DNA of 64,000 nt. Origin: Bacillota bacterium. Lineage in GTDB: Bacteria > Bacillota > Clostridia > Oscillospirales > Ruminococcaceae. The stretch covers positions 1 to 64,000 of the forward strand of contig JAEZTV010000002.1 of assembly GCA_023421245.1 (NCBI GenBank), given 5' to 3'. The position numbers were made by a program, and so were the translations under genes. Position 1 is the stretch's first letter, and every line of letters begins with the position of its first letter. Of this stretch, positions 44,401-51,104 are shown piece after piece. The notes under the pieces are model-generated. The model ran no database searches and was not told the DNA's origin. It worked only from the letters and a program-made list of their open reading frames with translations.

Positions 44401-44589
44401 ATGGCAGCTAAGATAAGTAAAAGAGCATGTATTGATAGCAACCCGTGCGGGATTGTTTACCCTATTGGTGTGATGGGATATTGTGTTTGCATCAAATATG
44501 ATGAGGAAACTCGGCAGTTAAGCGGCATGCCCCGCGTCCTAACGAAACACCCTAGGCGCGGCACCGCGGCGATAAAAGAAGGCTCTTAG
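44401..44589 (+). CDS. Small Cys-containing protein, unknown
   Basis: A 62-residue protein starting MAAKISKRACIDSNPCG, with further cysteines in MGYCVCIKYD and a basic tail. The beginning recalls a ferredoxin start, but no CxxCxxC motif is present. I do not recognise the family. GGGGAGATGATTTC gives a ribosome-binding site, and promoter A lies 40-80 bp upstream. Four bases separate its stop from the DtxR-type gene, so they are co-transcribed. Given the deletion scars nearby, it may itself be a truncated or fused product. Confidence 0.55.
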   Translation: MAAKISKRACIDSNPCGIVYPIGVMGYCVCIKYDEETRQLSGMPRVLTKHPRRGTAAIKEGS

Positions 44590-44592
44590 GAA

Positions 44593-44985
44593 ATGGGTAA
44601 AAACAGTCAATCAAGAAAAATGACACCGTCCAGAGAGAATTATTTAAAGGCTATATTGGAACTGTCCTTCGAAAAGGGTAATCGTTCAATAGATATTGCC
44701 AATGCCCTTGGTGTCTCAAAGGCTAGTGTAAGCAATATGATGACTGTTCTTGTGGATGAAGGATATGTCATCAAGGAAAAGCATGGCGCCATCACCCTTA
44801 CAGAGAGCGGAAGGTGTGTCGCTGCCGATATAAAAAGAAGATACGAAATGCTTAAAGAGTTTCTTCATAATATCCTCGGCGTCAAAGCTGCTATAGCCGA
44901 AGAGGACGCCTGTCGCATGGAGCATTTGATCAGCTCCGAGACAGCGGAGTGCATAAGTCGGCAGCTCGAGAGGTTGTCCGAATGA
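44593..44985 (+). CDS. DtxR/MntR-family metal-dependent regulator
   Basis: A 130-residue regulator. A winged helix (about 10-70) reads SRENYLKAILELSFEKGNRSIDIANALGVSKASVSNMMTVLVDEGYV, typical of DtxR/IdeR/MntR. The dimerisation and metal-binding segment follows, with LKEFLHNILGVKAAIAEEDACRMEHLIS, where Glu/Asp/Cys/Glu/His are the expected ligands. There is no SH3-like C-terminal domain, so it is the short MntR-like form. It probably reports iron or manganese. It lies behind promoter A and before the DUF134/NifX genes, which suggests metal control of this region. Confidence 0.87.
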   Translation: MGKNSQSRKMTPSRENYLKAILELSFEKGNRSIDIANALGVSKASVSNMMTVLVDEGYVIKEKHGAITLTESGRCVAADIKRRYEMLKEFLHNILGVKAAIAEEDACRMEHLISSETAECISRQLERLSE

Positions 44986-45027
44986 TGGTATAGAACGGAG
45001 CTTCGATAAAAGTAATGGAGGTGGAAA

Positions 45028-45174
45028 TATGCCGGAGCAGCCGAAGAGGTTCATGATGAAAGGGAGCATTTGAGCAAGCAGGCGGAGTTTTTGAAAAAAC
45101 AGTTTCAACAGGTAAAAAAACGTCTTTCAAGTTTGAATGAAAACAACGAACAAACCTCTACCCCCAAAGAATAA
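45028..45174 (+). pseudogene. DUF5320-type gene with internal deletion
   Basis: GGAGGTGGAAAT is followed at 45030 by an ATG opening the frame MPEQPKRFMMKGSI that stops after 14 codons. In the next frame the same stretch reads AGAAEEVHDEREHLSKQAEF then LKKQFQQVKKRLSSLNENNE to TAA at 45172. That is the coiled-coil tail expected of DUF5320 proteins, whose N-terminus is normally a Gly/Met/Pro-rich MPGGDGTGPMGMGPMTG-like segment. The simplest reading is a deletion of the middle with loss of frame. DUF5320 genes usually accompany NifX/MinD clusters. Confidence 0.65.
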
Positions 45175-45242
45175 GGCGGGTAGCCATCCCTGCCTTGTTC
45201 CGTTGCATATATAATGTTTCGGCAGGTGTAAAGTATACAATA

Positions 45243-45271
45243 TTGACGTATGCCCATAATTATATTAGGAT
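45243..45271 (+). promoter_or_regulatory. Promoter B of the TATGCCC set
   Basis: TTGACG (45243-45248) runs directly into TATGCCC (45249-45255); a -10-like TAGGAT (45266-45271) follows at 17-nt spacing. A partial inverted arm, GGGCA, occurs at 45284-45288. It drives the DUF134 gene. Confidence 0.6.
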
Positions 45272-45328
45272 ATTAGAAGAACCGGGCAAACAGTTCATAG
45301 CAAGTCTGATGAAACGGAGTTGATGTCT

Positions 45329-45805
45329 TTGGCAAGGCCCACGAAATGGAGAAGGATTGAAAATATCCCCGCCGTCCCATACTTTATCCCTTCGGAGAAA
45401 GGTATGGATGAGATACCGGAGAATATATTAAAGCTGGAAGAATTGGAGGCCATTCGCCTAAAAGACCTGGAAGGGCTTGAGCAGAGCGAATGCGCGGAAA
45501 AAATGGAGATATCCCGCCCTACCTTTCAGCGAATACTTTTATCAGCAAGAGAGAAAGTTGCGGACAGTTTAGTAAATGGGAAAACCATTCTTATTGAGGG
45601 CGGTAATTTTACCCGGCATATCTGCCCGGTAAGTTGCCCGGATTGCGGAAAGGAATGGACGGAGAGTTACGAAAATATGGAAGCCATCAAAAATGGAGAA
45701 TATGCGTGTCCTGCCTGCGGTTCAAAGAAAATTATCTGTACGCAGAGCTGTAAGGGCAGGTTCTGCCGGGGTCATTGCCGTCGGGGTAGTTGGGGAGGAG
45801 AATAA
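45329..45805 (+). CDS. DUF134 family DNA-binding protein
   Basis: A 158-residue putative regulator. The N-terminal part (ARPTKWRRIENIPAVPYF, then LKLEELEAIRLKDLEGLEQSECAEKMEISRPTFQRILLSAREKVADSLVNGKTILIEGG) is the DUF134 sigma-70-region-4-like helix-turn-helix. The C-terminus holds cysteine pairs CPVSCPDCG, CPACGSKKIIC and CKGRFCRGHC, which should bind zinc or an iron-sulfur cluster. The family normally begins MARP, so I use the TTG at 45329 (GGAG 9 nt upstream) rather than ATG 45323. DUF134 proteins typically flank NifX/MinD-like operons and are the best candidate to bind the TATGCCC sites. Confidence 0.87.
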   Translation: MARPTKWRRIENIPAVPYFIPSEKGMDEIPENILKLEELEAIRLKDLEGLEQSECAEKMEISRPTFQRILLSAREKVADSLVNGKTILIEGGNFTRHICPVSCPDCGKEWTESYENMEAIKNGEYACPACGSKKIICTQSCKGRFCRGHCRRGSWGGE

Positions 45806-45866
45806 TATTTTACATTACATAGCGAAAAAGTAAAGTAAATCAATTAGAACTGCTGATTATCCTGCG

Positions 45867-45905
45867 AAAATTGCAGCCACGCGTTTACCGGTGGCTGCAA
45901 TTTTG
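45867..45905. terminator. Bidirectional terminator between DUF134 and NapH-like genes
   Basis: AAAATTGCAGCCAC and GTGGCTGCAATTTT form a 14-bp perfect stem with a 10-nt loop, T-run on both strands, between convergent genes. Confidence 0.88.
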
Positions 45906-45967
45906 TCATTCATATTCATCTTCTTGACCACTTGTTTCAAATACTGGGAAGGTACTACTCAAAACAT

Positions 45968-46582
45968 TTACCGATAATGGATGGCCTCCTGCTTACATAC
46001 TCTGGAGCATTCCATGCATACAATACAATCCTTTTTTAAAATTTCATAATTTCCCTCACGTTTTTCAACTGCTTTTGCTGGGCAGACGCGCATGCACATC
46101 CCACAGCGATTGCATAATTCGGGCTGAATCGTCATTGTATATTTTGATTTTTTAGCAGGAAGACTCATAATCGTTCCATAGGGACATAAGTAGCGATGCC
46201 ATAGCTCTTCGGGGAAAAAGTATGTGAGAAACACTCCTGCCGTAAGCAGGGCAGGAAGAACAGGCAGTTTTTTTCCGGACACCATAGTAATAACGAACAC
46301 GGCAATAAATAACGTTAAAATAAAAATACGCACCCATGGCCTCGTTATCCATGCAGGAATTTTAGCGTTTTTAATCCGCAATTTCTTTTTAATCCATGCA
46401 ACACTTCTCATTATGGTATTAATCGGGCAAATCCAACCGCAGTAAACACGCCCTAATAAGAATATAGCGAGGATAGACAGAACAAATAACCCCATCCACA
46501 ATTGCGCTTGCCCATTTAAAATCAAGAAAACAAAGAGTGTAAGGAACAGGATCTGCAAAGCAAACTGCAAGTGTCTTTTCAA
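45968..46582 (-). CDS. NapH/NosR-like 4Fe-4S membrane protein
   Basis: A 204-residue membrane iron-sulfur protein. Four or five hydrophobic segments occupy residues 5-130, with the NapH-type motifs GRVYCGWICPINTIM (about 44-58) and HRYLCPYGTIM (about 129-139) that carry the CxxxCP cysteines. Two ferredoxin motifs end the chain: CNRCGMCMRVCPAKAV (about 157-172) and CIVCMECSRVCKQEAI. Relatives pass electrons from quinones or flavoproteins to periplasmic or membrane partners. It is 3 bp downstream of the cupin gene in one operon, likely under the adjacent Crp/Fnr regulator. Confidence 0.88.
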   Translation of the reverse strand: MKRHLQFALQILFLTLFVFLILNGQAQLWMGLFVLSILAIFLLGRVYCGWICPINTIMRSVAWIKKKLRIKNAKIPAWITRPWVRIFILTLFIAVFVITMVSGKKLPVLPALLTAGVFLTYFFPEELWHRYLCPYGTIMSLPAKKSKYTMTIQPELCNRCGMCMRVCPAKAVEKREGNYEILKKDCIVCMECSRVCKQEAIHYR

Positions 46583-46585
46583 CGC

Positions 46586-46912
46586 TTAGCCCTCCTTATA
46601 GTGGCGCGGATTCGGGGCCTTTACGACGAAAAACTCCAAAACAGAATCATTACAGTTGTTTACGTTCATTTTTGTCTGGTATGGGATAGTTATAATCTGG
46701 CCGCCGACATATGAATGTGCTTCCTGTTCATCCAGTTTTAGGGTTATTACACCCCTTATTATGATCATATATACATTTGAGTTAGAATAATGCTCCGGCA
46801 GGCCCTCGCCCTTTGGCAAAACCATATGGTTGATTAACACCGGGTCGTCATCGATTATCTTTTCTATGTGTTTTGTATCGTCGGTTGAAAAGCTGTATAT
46901 GTTTTCTAACAT
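46586..46912 (-). CDS. Cupin domain protein
   Basis: A 108-residue single-domain cupin. The first cupin motif region is VLPKGEGLPEHYSNSNVYMIIIRGVITLKLDEQE, with one His and no complete Gx5HxHx3,4Ex6G set. The second is GGQIITIPYQTKMNVNNCNDSVLEFFVVKAP, where the usual PxxxxHxxxN has Asn instead of His. Metal binding may be reduced. It is the first gene of the operon with the NapH-like protein and starts about 27 bp downstream of a promoter whose activator site is a perfect palindrome. Confidence 0.82.
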   Translation of the reverse strand: MLENIYSFSTDDTKHIEKIIDDDPVLINHMVLPKGEGLPEHYSNSNVYMIIIRGVITLKLDEQEAHSYVGGQIITIPYQTKMNVNNCNDSVLEFFVVKAPNPRHYKEG

Positions 46913-46945
46913 GGTAAAAGCCCCTTTCTGTTTTTGTTCTTTTAC

Positions 46946-46988
46946 AGTATACTAAAGACCGGAGAATAAAAAAGTTACCTTGGTAACT
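46946..46988 (-). promoter_or_regulatory. Class II-type Crp/Fnr site at the cupin promoter
   Basis: AGTTACCTTGGTAACT (46973-46988) is a perfect 16-bp palindrome. On the minus strand a -10 box TATACT (46951-46946) has no good -35. With +1 expected at about 46939, the palindrome is centred at -41.5, the standard position for Crp/Fnr activators that replace the -35 contact. The Crp/Fnr gene starts 20-50 bp to the right, so the site could also act on that gene. Confidence 0.72.
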
Positions 46989-47007
46989 CTTTGGGGGGTA
47001 GGTCAAA

Positions 47008-47679
47008 ATTCTTATTGATACCTATATTGATGCTTTATTGAATCTAAGCCTTTTTGACTGCTTTTCGCAAACTGAGCTAAGACGTTTGTTTCATTCGACC
47101 AATTACAGAATAATTCAGTATGATAAAGGTCAAATCATTCACCTTCAAAATGAAGTATGCTCTGCAATGGATGTCGTGTTAAAAGGCAAAGTAGCGGTTC
47201 AAAAAATTGATGAGGAAGGAAGCATACTAAAAATCAATGTATTTTCAGGCGGAAATATTTTAGGTGCGAATCTCTTGTTTTCAAGCAGGAATTTTTATCC
47301 CATGACGGTCATTGCCGAATCTCAAGCTGTAATGTTGCATATTTCTAAAGAACTGATATTGGAGTTAAGCCAAACGAATGTCAATTTTATAGCCGGTTTA
47401 ATGACGGAAATTTCTGATAAAACATTGCTCTTGACCGACAAAATAGATGCTATTTCCTTAAAAACCATCCGACAAAAAATACTCGATTTTTTAAGATATG
47501 AATATTCTATTCAAAAGAGCGCTGTCCTTACAATAACCCTATCAAAAAAAGACTTGGCCGAAAGATTTGGTATCCAACGAACATCTTTGAGCAGGGAGCT
47601 AAACAAAATTAGAAAAGAAGGTTTGCTGGAATACGATGCAAAAACCATTACGCTTAAAAATATGGATATTATCAAATAG
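47008..47679 (+). CDS. Crp/Fnr-family transcriptional regulator
   Basis: A regulator of about 223 residues. The cyclic-nucleotide-binding-like domain covers residues 15-130 (YDKGQIIHLQNEVCSAMDVVLKGKVAVQ, SGGNILGANLLFS), and the Crp helix-turn-helix is LSKKDLAERFGIQRTSLSRELNKIRKEGLL near the C-terminus. Cysteines are few (in LFDCF and NEVCS), so an Fnr-type 4Fe-4S cluster is unlikely. Ordinary starts begin at TTG 47038, which lacks a ribosome-binding site. The frame is open upstream to 46999, and an ATT at 47008 has GGGGGG 9 nt before it and restores the family's usual N-terminal helix. The start is therefore uncertain. Confidence 0.85.
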   Translation: MLIDTYIDALLNLSLFDCFSQTELRRLFHSTNYRIIQYDKGQIIHLQNEVCSAMDVVLKGKVAVQKIDEEGSILKINVFSGGNILGANLLFSSRNFYPMTVIAESQAVMLHISKELILELSQTNVNFIAGLMTEISDKTLLLTDKIDAISLKTIRQKILDFLRYEYSIQKSAVLTITLSKKDLAERFGIQRTSLSRELNKIRKEGLLEYDAKTITLKNMDIIK

Positions 47680-47726
47680 TTCCTTCTTCCCAATTTTAAA
47701 GATGATTCAAAAACCTTCGATTTATA

Positions 47727-47766
47727 AATCAGACCATCCTTTTGACAAGATGGTCTGATTCTTTGT
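47727..47766 (+). terminator. Terminator of the Crp/Fnr gene
   Basis: AATCAGACCATC / GATGGTCTGATT, a 12-bp perfect stem with a 10-nt loop, followed by CTTTGTT. Confidence 0.8.
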
Positions 47767-47813
47767 TCATGATAGCTTTCGTCCTTCCACACTAAAAAGA
47801 AGTGGGAAAGATA

Positions 47814-47858
47814 TTGACATATGCCCAAAACCGGCGTACAATAACTGTTGTGAGCATA
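47814..47858 (+). promoter_or_regulatory. Promoter C of the TATGCCC set (NifX/ATPase operon)
   Basis: TTGACA (47814-47819), 17 nt, TACAAT (47837-47842). TATGCCC (47820-47826) again follows the -35 directly, and an imperfect inverted arm, GAGCATA, lies at 47852-47858. It precedes the broken MBL/Mrp gene and the NifX-ATPase-ATPase-NifX genes. Confidence 0.75.
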
Positions 47859-47897
47859 AGACCATAATTCGCCTCAATGGTGTGGGGGTCGTTCTAC

Positions 47898-48318
47898 ATG
47901 AAAATACATAGCTTTGCGGATAACCGAACGGGAAAGGGCGGCTTTTGGGCCGAGTATGGGCTGTCTCTATTTATTAAATATGAAAGCGCCAACATCTGGA
48001 TGGAGTCGTTATTGTGACCTCACCGCAGGAACTGGTTTCGATGATTGTAAAAAAGGCATACAATATGGCGAAGCAAGTGAATATCCCCGTTTTGGGACGG
48101 TGGAAAATATGAGCTATATAAAATGCTCCGACTGCAGCAAGGAAATCAAATTATTTAGTGAAAGCAATTTAAAGTAAATCACAAAAGATTTGGATATTAA
48201 TGTTCTGGGCAGAGTCCCCGTCGATCCAGCCGTGGCGCAGTTTGCCGGCAAGGGTGAATTTAAGCGGCTTGACAATGATTATTTATTCGGCGTAGCTGAA
48301 AAAATGAAACCCTGCTAA
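47898..48318 (+). pseudogene. Deletion chimera: MBL-fold N-terminus joined to Mrp/NBP35 C-terminus
   Basis: From ATG 47898 the frame reads MKIHSFADNRTGKGGFWAEY GLSLFIKYE, resembling the start of an MBL-fold metallo-hydrolase (AEYGLSLFI). At about 47990-48000 the sequence switches to DGVVIVTSPQELVSMIVKKA YNMAKQVNIPVLG in another frame, the conserved C-terminal part of Mrp/NBP35 ATPases. It then needs a frameshift near 48095 to continue VENMSYIKCSDCSKEIKLFS and meets a TAA at 48175. The rest (DINVLGRVPVDPAVA and DYLFGVAEKMKPC) runs to a stop at 48316. At least one large deletion, one frameshift and one nonsense change are therefore present. Confidence 0.8.
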
Positions 48319-48351
48319 AGAACTGAAAGAACTGAAATGGAGGAAAATAAA

Positions 48352-48723
48352 ATGAAAGTAGTCGTACCGGTAGAAAGCAAGTCTCTGGATGCACCCGTCT
48401 GTCCTTCCTTTGGGAGAGCCCCCCTGTTTGCACTGATTGATATGAATCGTGGAACCCATGAATTTTTAGATAATGAAGCCGCTGCAAGCCAGGGCGGGGC
48501 CGGAATCAAGGCGGCCCAGGCACTTGTAGACAGTGGAGCTGATGCGCTTATTACCTACCGTTGCGGAGAGAATGCCGCGCAAATCCTAAATGCGGCCGAA
48601 GTTAAAATATATAAGGCGCAGGACGGCCCTGTGAAAGACAACATCGAGGCCTTAAAAGACAGAGAGCTTCCTCTGCTGACCAAGATCCATCCCGGCTTTC
48701 ATGGCCACGGGGGTGGAAAATAA
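48352..48723 (+). CDS. NifX/NifB-domain (dinitrogenase iron-molybdenum cofactor-like) protein
   Basis: A 123-residue protein of the NifB/NifX/VnfX-like family: KVVVPVESKSLDAPVCPSFGRAPLFALIDM, NEAAASQGGAGIKAAQALVDSGADALI and YRCGENAAQILNAAEVKIYKAQD. A His/Gly tail (FHGHGGGK) may bind metal. Outside nitrogen fixers, such proteins are thought to carry or assemble iron-sulfur or other metal clusters. TGGAGG precedes the start and the stop overlaps the next start (TAATG). Confidence 0.9.
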   Translation: MKVVVPVESKSLDAPVCPSFGRAPLFALIDMNRGTHEFLDNEAAASQGGAGIKAAQALVDSGADALITYRCGENAAQILNAAEVKIYKAQDGPVKDNIEALKDRELPLLTKIHPGFHGHGGGK

Positions 48724-49559
48724 TGAGGATTGCCGTGCTCAGCGGCAAAGGCGGGACGGGCAAAACCTTTGTGTCCGTTAATTTATCCTGCGCCGCAAGG
48801 CAATCGGTATATGTGGACTGCGATGTGGAGGAGCCCAACGGCCATCTGTTTCTGAAGCCGAAGATTACTTCCAAGACGCCCGTTGCGGTTATGGTTCCGG
48901 AAGTGGATATGAAAAAGTGCACCCGTTGCCGGAAGTGTGTGGATTTCTGCAAATACAACGCACTGGCATTGGTCAAAGATAAGATGCTGGTTTTTTACGA
49001 GGCGTGCCATTCCTGCGGAGGCTGTGCTCTTTTTTGCCCTACAGGCGCAATCACGGAAAAAGAAAGAGCCATCGGTATTATTGAAGAAGGTGAATCCGAT
49101 GGTGTCAGAGTTCTCACGGGATATTTGAATACCGGCGAAGCGTCGGGCGTGCCCATTATAAAAGGCTTGCTCGATAAGCTGCCCGAAGATAGCGATATCG
49201 TGATCGATTGTCCGCCCGGAAGCGCGTGTATTGTCATGGAAAGCATCCGGGAAGCCGACTATTGCGTGTTGGTTGCCGAGCCGACGTTGTTCGGGGTTCA
49301 CAACCTATCCATGGTATGCGAACTTGTGAAGCTGTTTAATAAACCATTCGGCGTGGTGCTGAACAAATGCCTGCCTGAAGAAGATCCTGTCGAGCGGTTT
49401 TGCGCAGGACATCAGATCAATATTGTTGCAAAAATTTCTTATGACGAGGATCTGGGAAAACTCAATTCCAAAGGACATATCGTGGCGCGTGAGGGCAAGT
49501 TGTATCTAAAGTTGTTTGAAAAATTGCTGGAAAGCATAAAAAGAGAGGCGGCGCGATGA
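48723..49559 (+). CDS. MinD/Mrp-like P-loop ATPase with ferredoxin insert (first copy)
   Basis: A 278-residue ATPase of the SIMIBI class. The deviant Walker A is LSGKGGTGKTFVSVNLS (residues 5-21), DCDVEEPNG follows, and VIDCPPGSA near 160 is switch II. Between them sits a two-cluster ferredoxin insert, CTRCRKCVDFCKYNAL (about 62-77) and CHSCGGCALFCPTGAI (about 93-108). Relatives of NBP35/Mrp transfer Fe-S clusters; this insert-bearing branch is widespread in strict anaerobes and of unknown function. It is coupled to the next ATPase by ATGA overlap and should act as a pair with it. Confidence 0.91.
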   Translation: MRIAVLSGKGGTGKTFVSVNLSCAARQSVYVDCDVEEPNGHLFLKPKITSKTPVAVMVPEVDMKKCTRCRKCVDFCKYNALALVKDKMLVFYEACHSCGGCALFCPTGAITEKERAIGIIEEGESDGVRVLTGYLNTGEASGVPIIKGLLDKLPEDSDIVIDCPPGSACIVMESIREADYCVLVAEPTLFGVHNLSMVCELVKLFNKPFGVVLNKCLPEEDPVERFCAGHQINIVAKISYDEDLGKLNSKGHIVAREGKLYLKLFEKLLESIKREAAR

Positions 49560-50428
49560 AACAGCTTTTGATTCTGAGCGGCAAGGGTGGTACAGGTAAG
49601 ACTACGGTAGCAAGCGCCTTGATAGAACTCTCTCGCAGCCGTGCTTTTGCAGACTGCGATGTGGATGCCCCCAACCTCCATTTGGTACTGCCTAAGATGC
49701 CCGAGCCGGAAACGGCGGATTACTACGGATTCGGTAAAGCGGTCATCGACGCTTCCAAATGTGTCCGCTGCGGATTATGCGAGGAAAGTTGCCGCTTTGA
49801 AGCCATCAAGGGTTTTGAGGTTGGAGAATTCGAGTGTGAGGGCTGCGGCGTCTGTGTGGAAATTTGTCCGGTGCAGGCAATTGTTATGCGGGATCATATA
49901 TCCGGCCAGCAGATGCTTTATCAGGATAGACAAAGTGTGTTTTCTACCGCTAAGCTCAAAATGGGCAGCGGAGCACCGGGCAAACTGGTAACAGCGGTCA
50001 AGAAAAGGCTTACCCAGGCAGCGCCTGATGGTGCCCATTTGGCCATTATAGACGGCTCTCCCGGCATCGGTTGCCCCGTTATTGCTTCGATTACCGGCGT
50101 CGATGTGGTGCTTATCGTCGCCGAACCGACGATATCGGGCATGCACGACATGAAACGCATCATCGGCACGGCCAAGCATTTTGATGCAGAGTGCATAGTC
50201 TGCGTTAATAAGTTCGATGTGAACTTGGTAAACACCAAAGAGATTGAGGACTATTGCGACAGGCTTCAGATTCCCGTTGTCGGCCAGATTCCCTTTGATA
50301 ATACGGTCGTGCAGGCAGTGAACCGTTGTCAAAGCATCGCCAGTTATCCAGACAGCCCTGCTGGGAAGGCTGTGATAGCTATATGGGGAAATATCTATAC
50401 CAACTATTTGCGGGGTGGAGCCGGTTGA
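49556..50428 (+). CDS. MinD/Mrp-like P-loop ATPase with ferredoxin insert (second copy)
   Basis: A 290-residue paralogue of the preceding gene. It has Walker A LSGKGGTGKTTVASALIELS at residues 6-25, DCDVDAPN, and a ferredoxin insert with CVRCGLCEESCRFEAI (about 66-81) and CEGCGVCVEICPVQAI (about 92-107). The switch II region IIDGSPGIGCPVIASITGVD differs from the usual DxPPG (Ser replaces the first Pro), as is regular in this branch. EPTISGMHDMKRI follows. It is 67 bp before the second NifX gene. The pairing suggests a heterodimer. Confidence 0.91.
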   Translation: MKQLLILSGKGGTGKTTVASALIELSRSRAFADCDVDAPNLHLVLPKMPEPETADYYGFGKAVIDASKCVRCGLCEESCRFEAIKGFEVGEFECEGCGVCVEICPVQAIVMRDHISGQQMLYQDRQSVFSTAKLKMGSGAPGKLVTAVKKRLTQAAPDGAHLAIIDGSPGIGCPVIASITGVDVVLIVAEPTISGMHDMKRIIGTAKHFDAECIVCVNKFDVNLVNTKEIEDYCDRLQIPVVGQIPFDNTVVQAVNRCQSIASYPDSPAGKAVIAIWGNIYTNYLRGGAG

Positions 50429-50495
50429 AGTGAGAAAACGGGAGTGCAATATTACGACGGCTAACCATAATAAAGCTGTAAAGGAGAAAATCATT

Positions 50496-50852
50496 ATGAA
50501 AATCGCGGTTGCAAGCGACGGCAAACTGGTAACGGAACATTTCGGTCATTGTGAGGGTTTTGCCATCTTTGAGGATGAAAACAATCAGATCAAACGCGAG
50601 GAGTTTGTCCCAAATCCCGGACACAGGCCCGGATTTTTGCCGGTATTCCTTCATGAAAAGGGAGTGGAGGTCATTATTTCCGGGGGCATGGGCCAAGGCG
50701 CGATTGATATTTTTAATGATAAAGGGATTGAAGTCATCGTTGGGGCACAGGGAAACACCGAAGCTGCTGTCAAAAGTTATCTGAATGGCGAACTAAAATC
50801 GACCGGCTCCGTATGCCATGAACACCAGCATCACGACGAATGCGAAAAATAG
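50496..50852 (+). CDS. NifX/NifB-domain protein (second copy)
   Basis: A 118-residue NifX-like protein: MKIAVASDGKLVTEHFGHCE GFAIFEDE, then FLPVFLHEKGVEVIISGGMGQGAIDIFNDKGIEVIVGAQGNTEAAVKSYLNGEL, ending in a His/Cys-rich tail (CHEHQHHDECEK) that could bind metal. The HFGHC motif is typical of this family. AAGGAGA lies 7 nt before the start at 50496. It closes the NifX-ATPase-ATPase-NifX unit. Confidence 0.9.
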   Translation: MKIAVASDGKLVTEHFGHCEGFAIFEDENNQIKREEFVPNPGHRPGFLPVFLHEKGVEVIISGGMGQGAIDIFNDKGIEVIVGAQGNTEAAVKSYLNGELKSTGSVCHEHQHHDECEK

Positions 50853-50902
50853 CTTCCTTCCAACGAGAGTCGATTTTTCCCATTATATTTGCTATGCTAT
50901 AA

Positions 50903-50995
50903 GCTATGCGGGGGGGATTCTTCGGAGTTGAGAAGGTAAAACCTGACCCTTTGAACCTGTCGGTTTAAACCAACGTAGGAAGGCGGATTATCCAT
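50903..50995 (+). promoter_or_regulatory. TPP riboswitch (THI element)
   Basis: The conserved THI-box blocks are visible: GGGGGG..., TTGAGA (the CTGAGA block) and ACCTGACCCTTTGAACCTGT. They end ACCAACGTAGGAAGGCGG. A strong terminator follows at 51045. The regulated gene is the broken thiN at 51105. Confidence 0.88.
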
Positions 50996-51044
50996 TTTGA
51001 GGATAAGTGCGCTTCAACTTTTACGCGAAATGCCCTATTTTCAT

Positions 51045-51090
51045 ATAGGGGTGCTGTCCGTTTCATCGGAGAGCATCCCTGTATTTTTTA
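51045..51090 (+). terminator. Riboswitch expression-platform terminator
   Basis: AGGGGTGCTGTCCG and CGGAGAGCATCCCT form a 14-bp stem (few mismatches) with a 6-nt loop, then GTATTTTTT. It should terminate transcription when TPP is bound. Confidence 0.82.
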
Positions 51091-51104
51091 AAAGGGGTTC
51101 AAGT

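Noticed and set aside
47914..48177. An 87-codon protein frame
   Set aside because: It runs through two unrelated gene fragments in the wrong frames; the stretch is better read as an MBL/Mrp deletion chimera.
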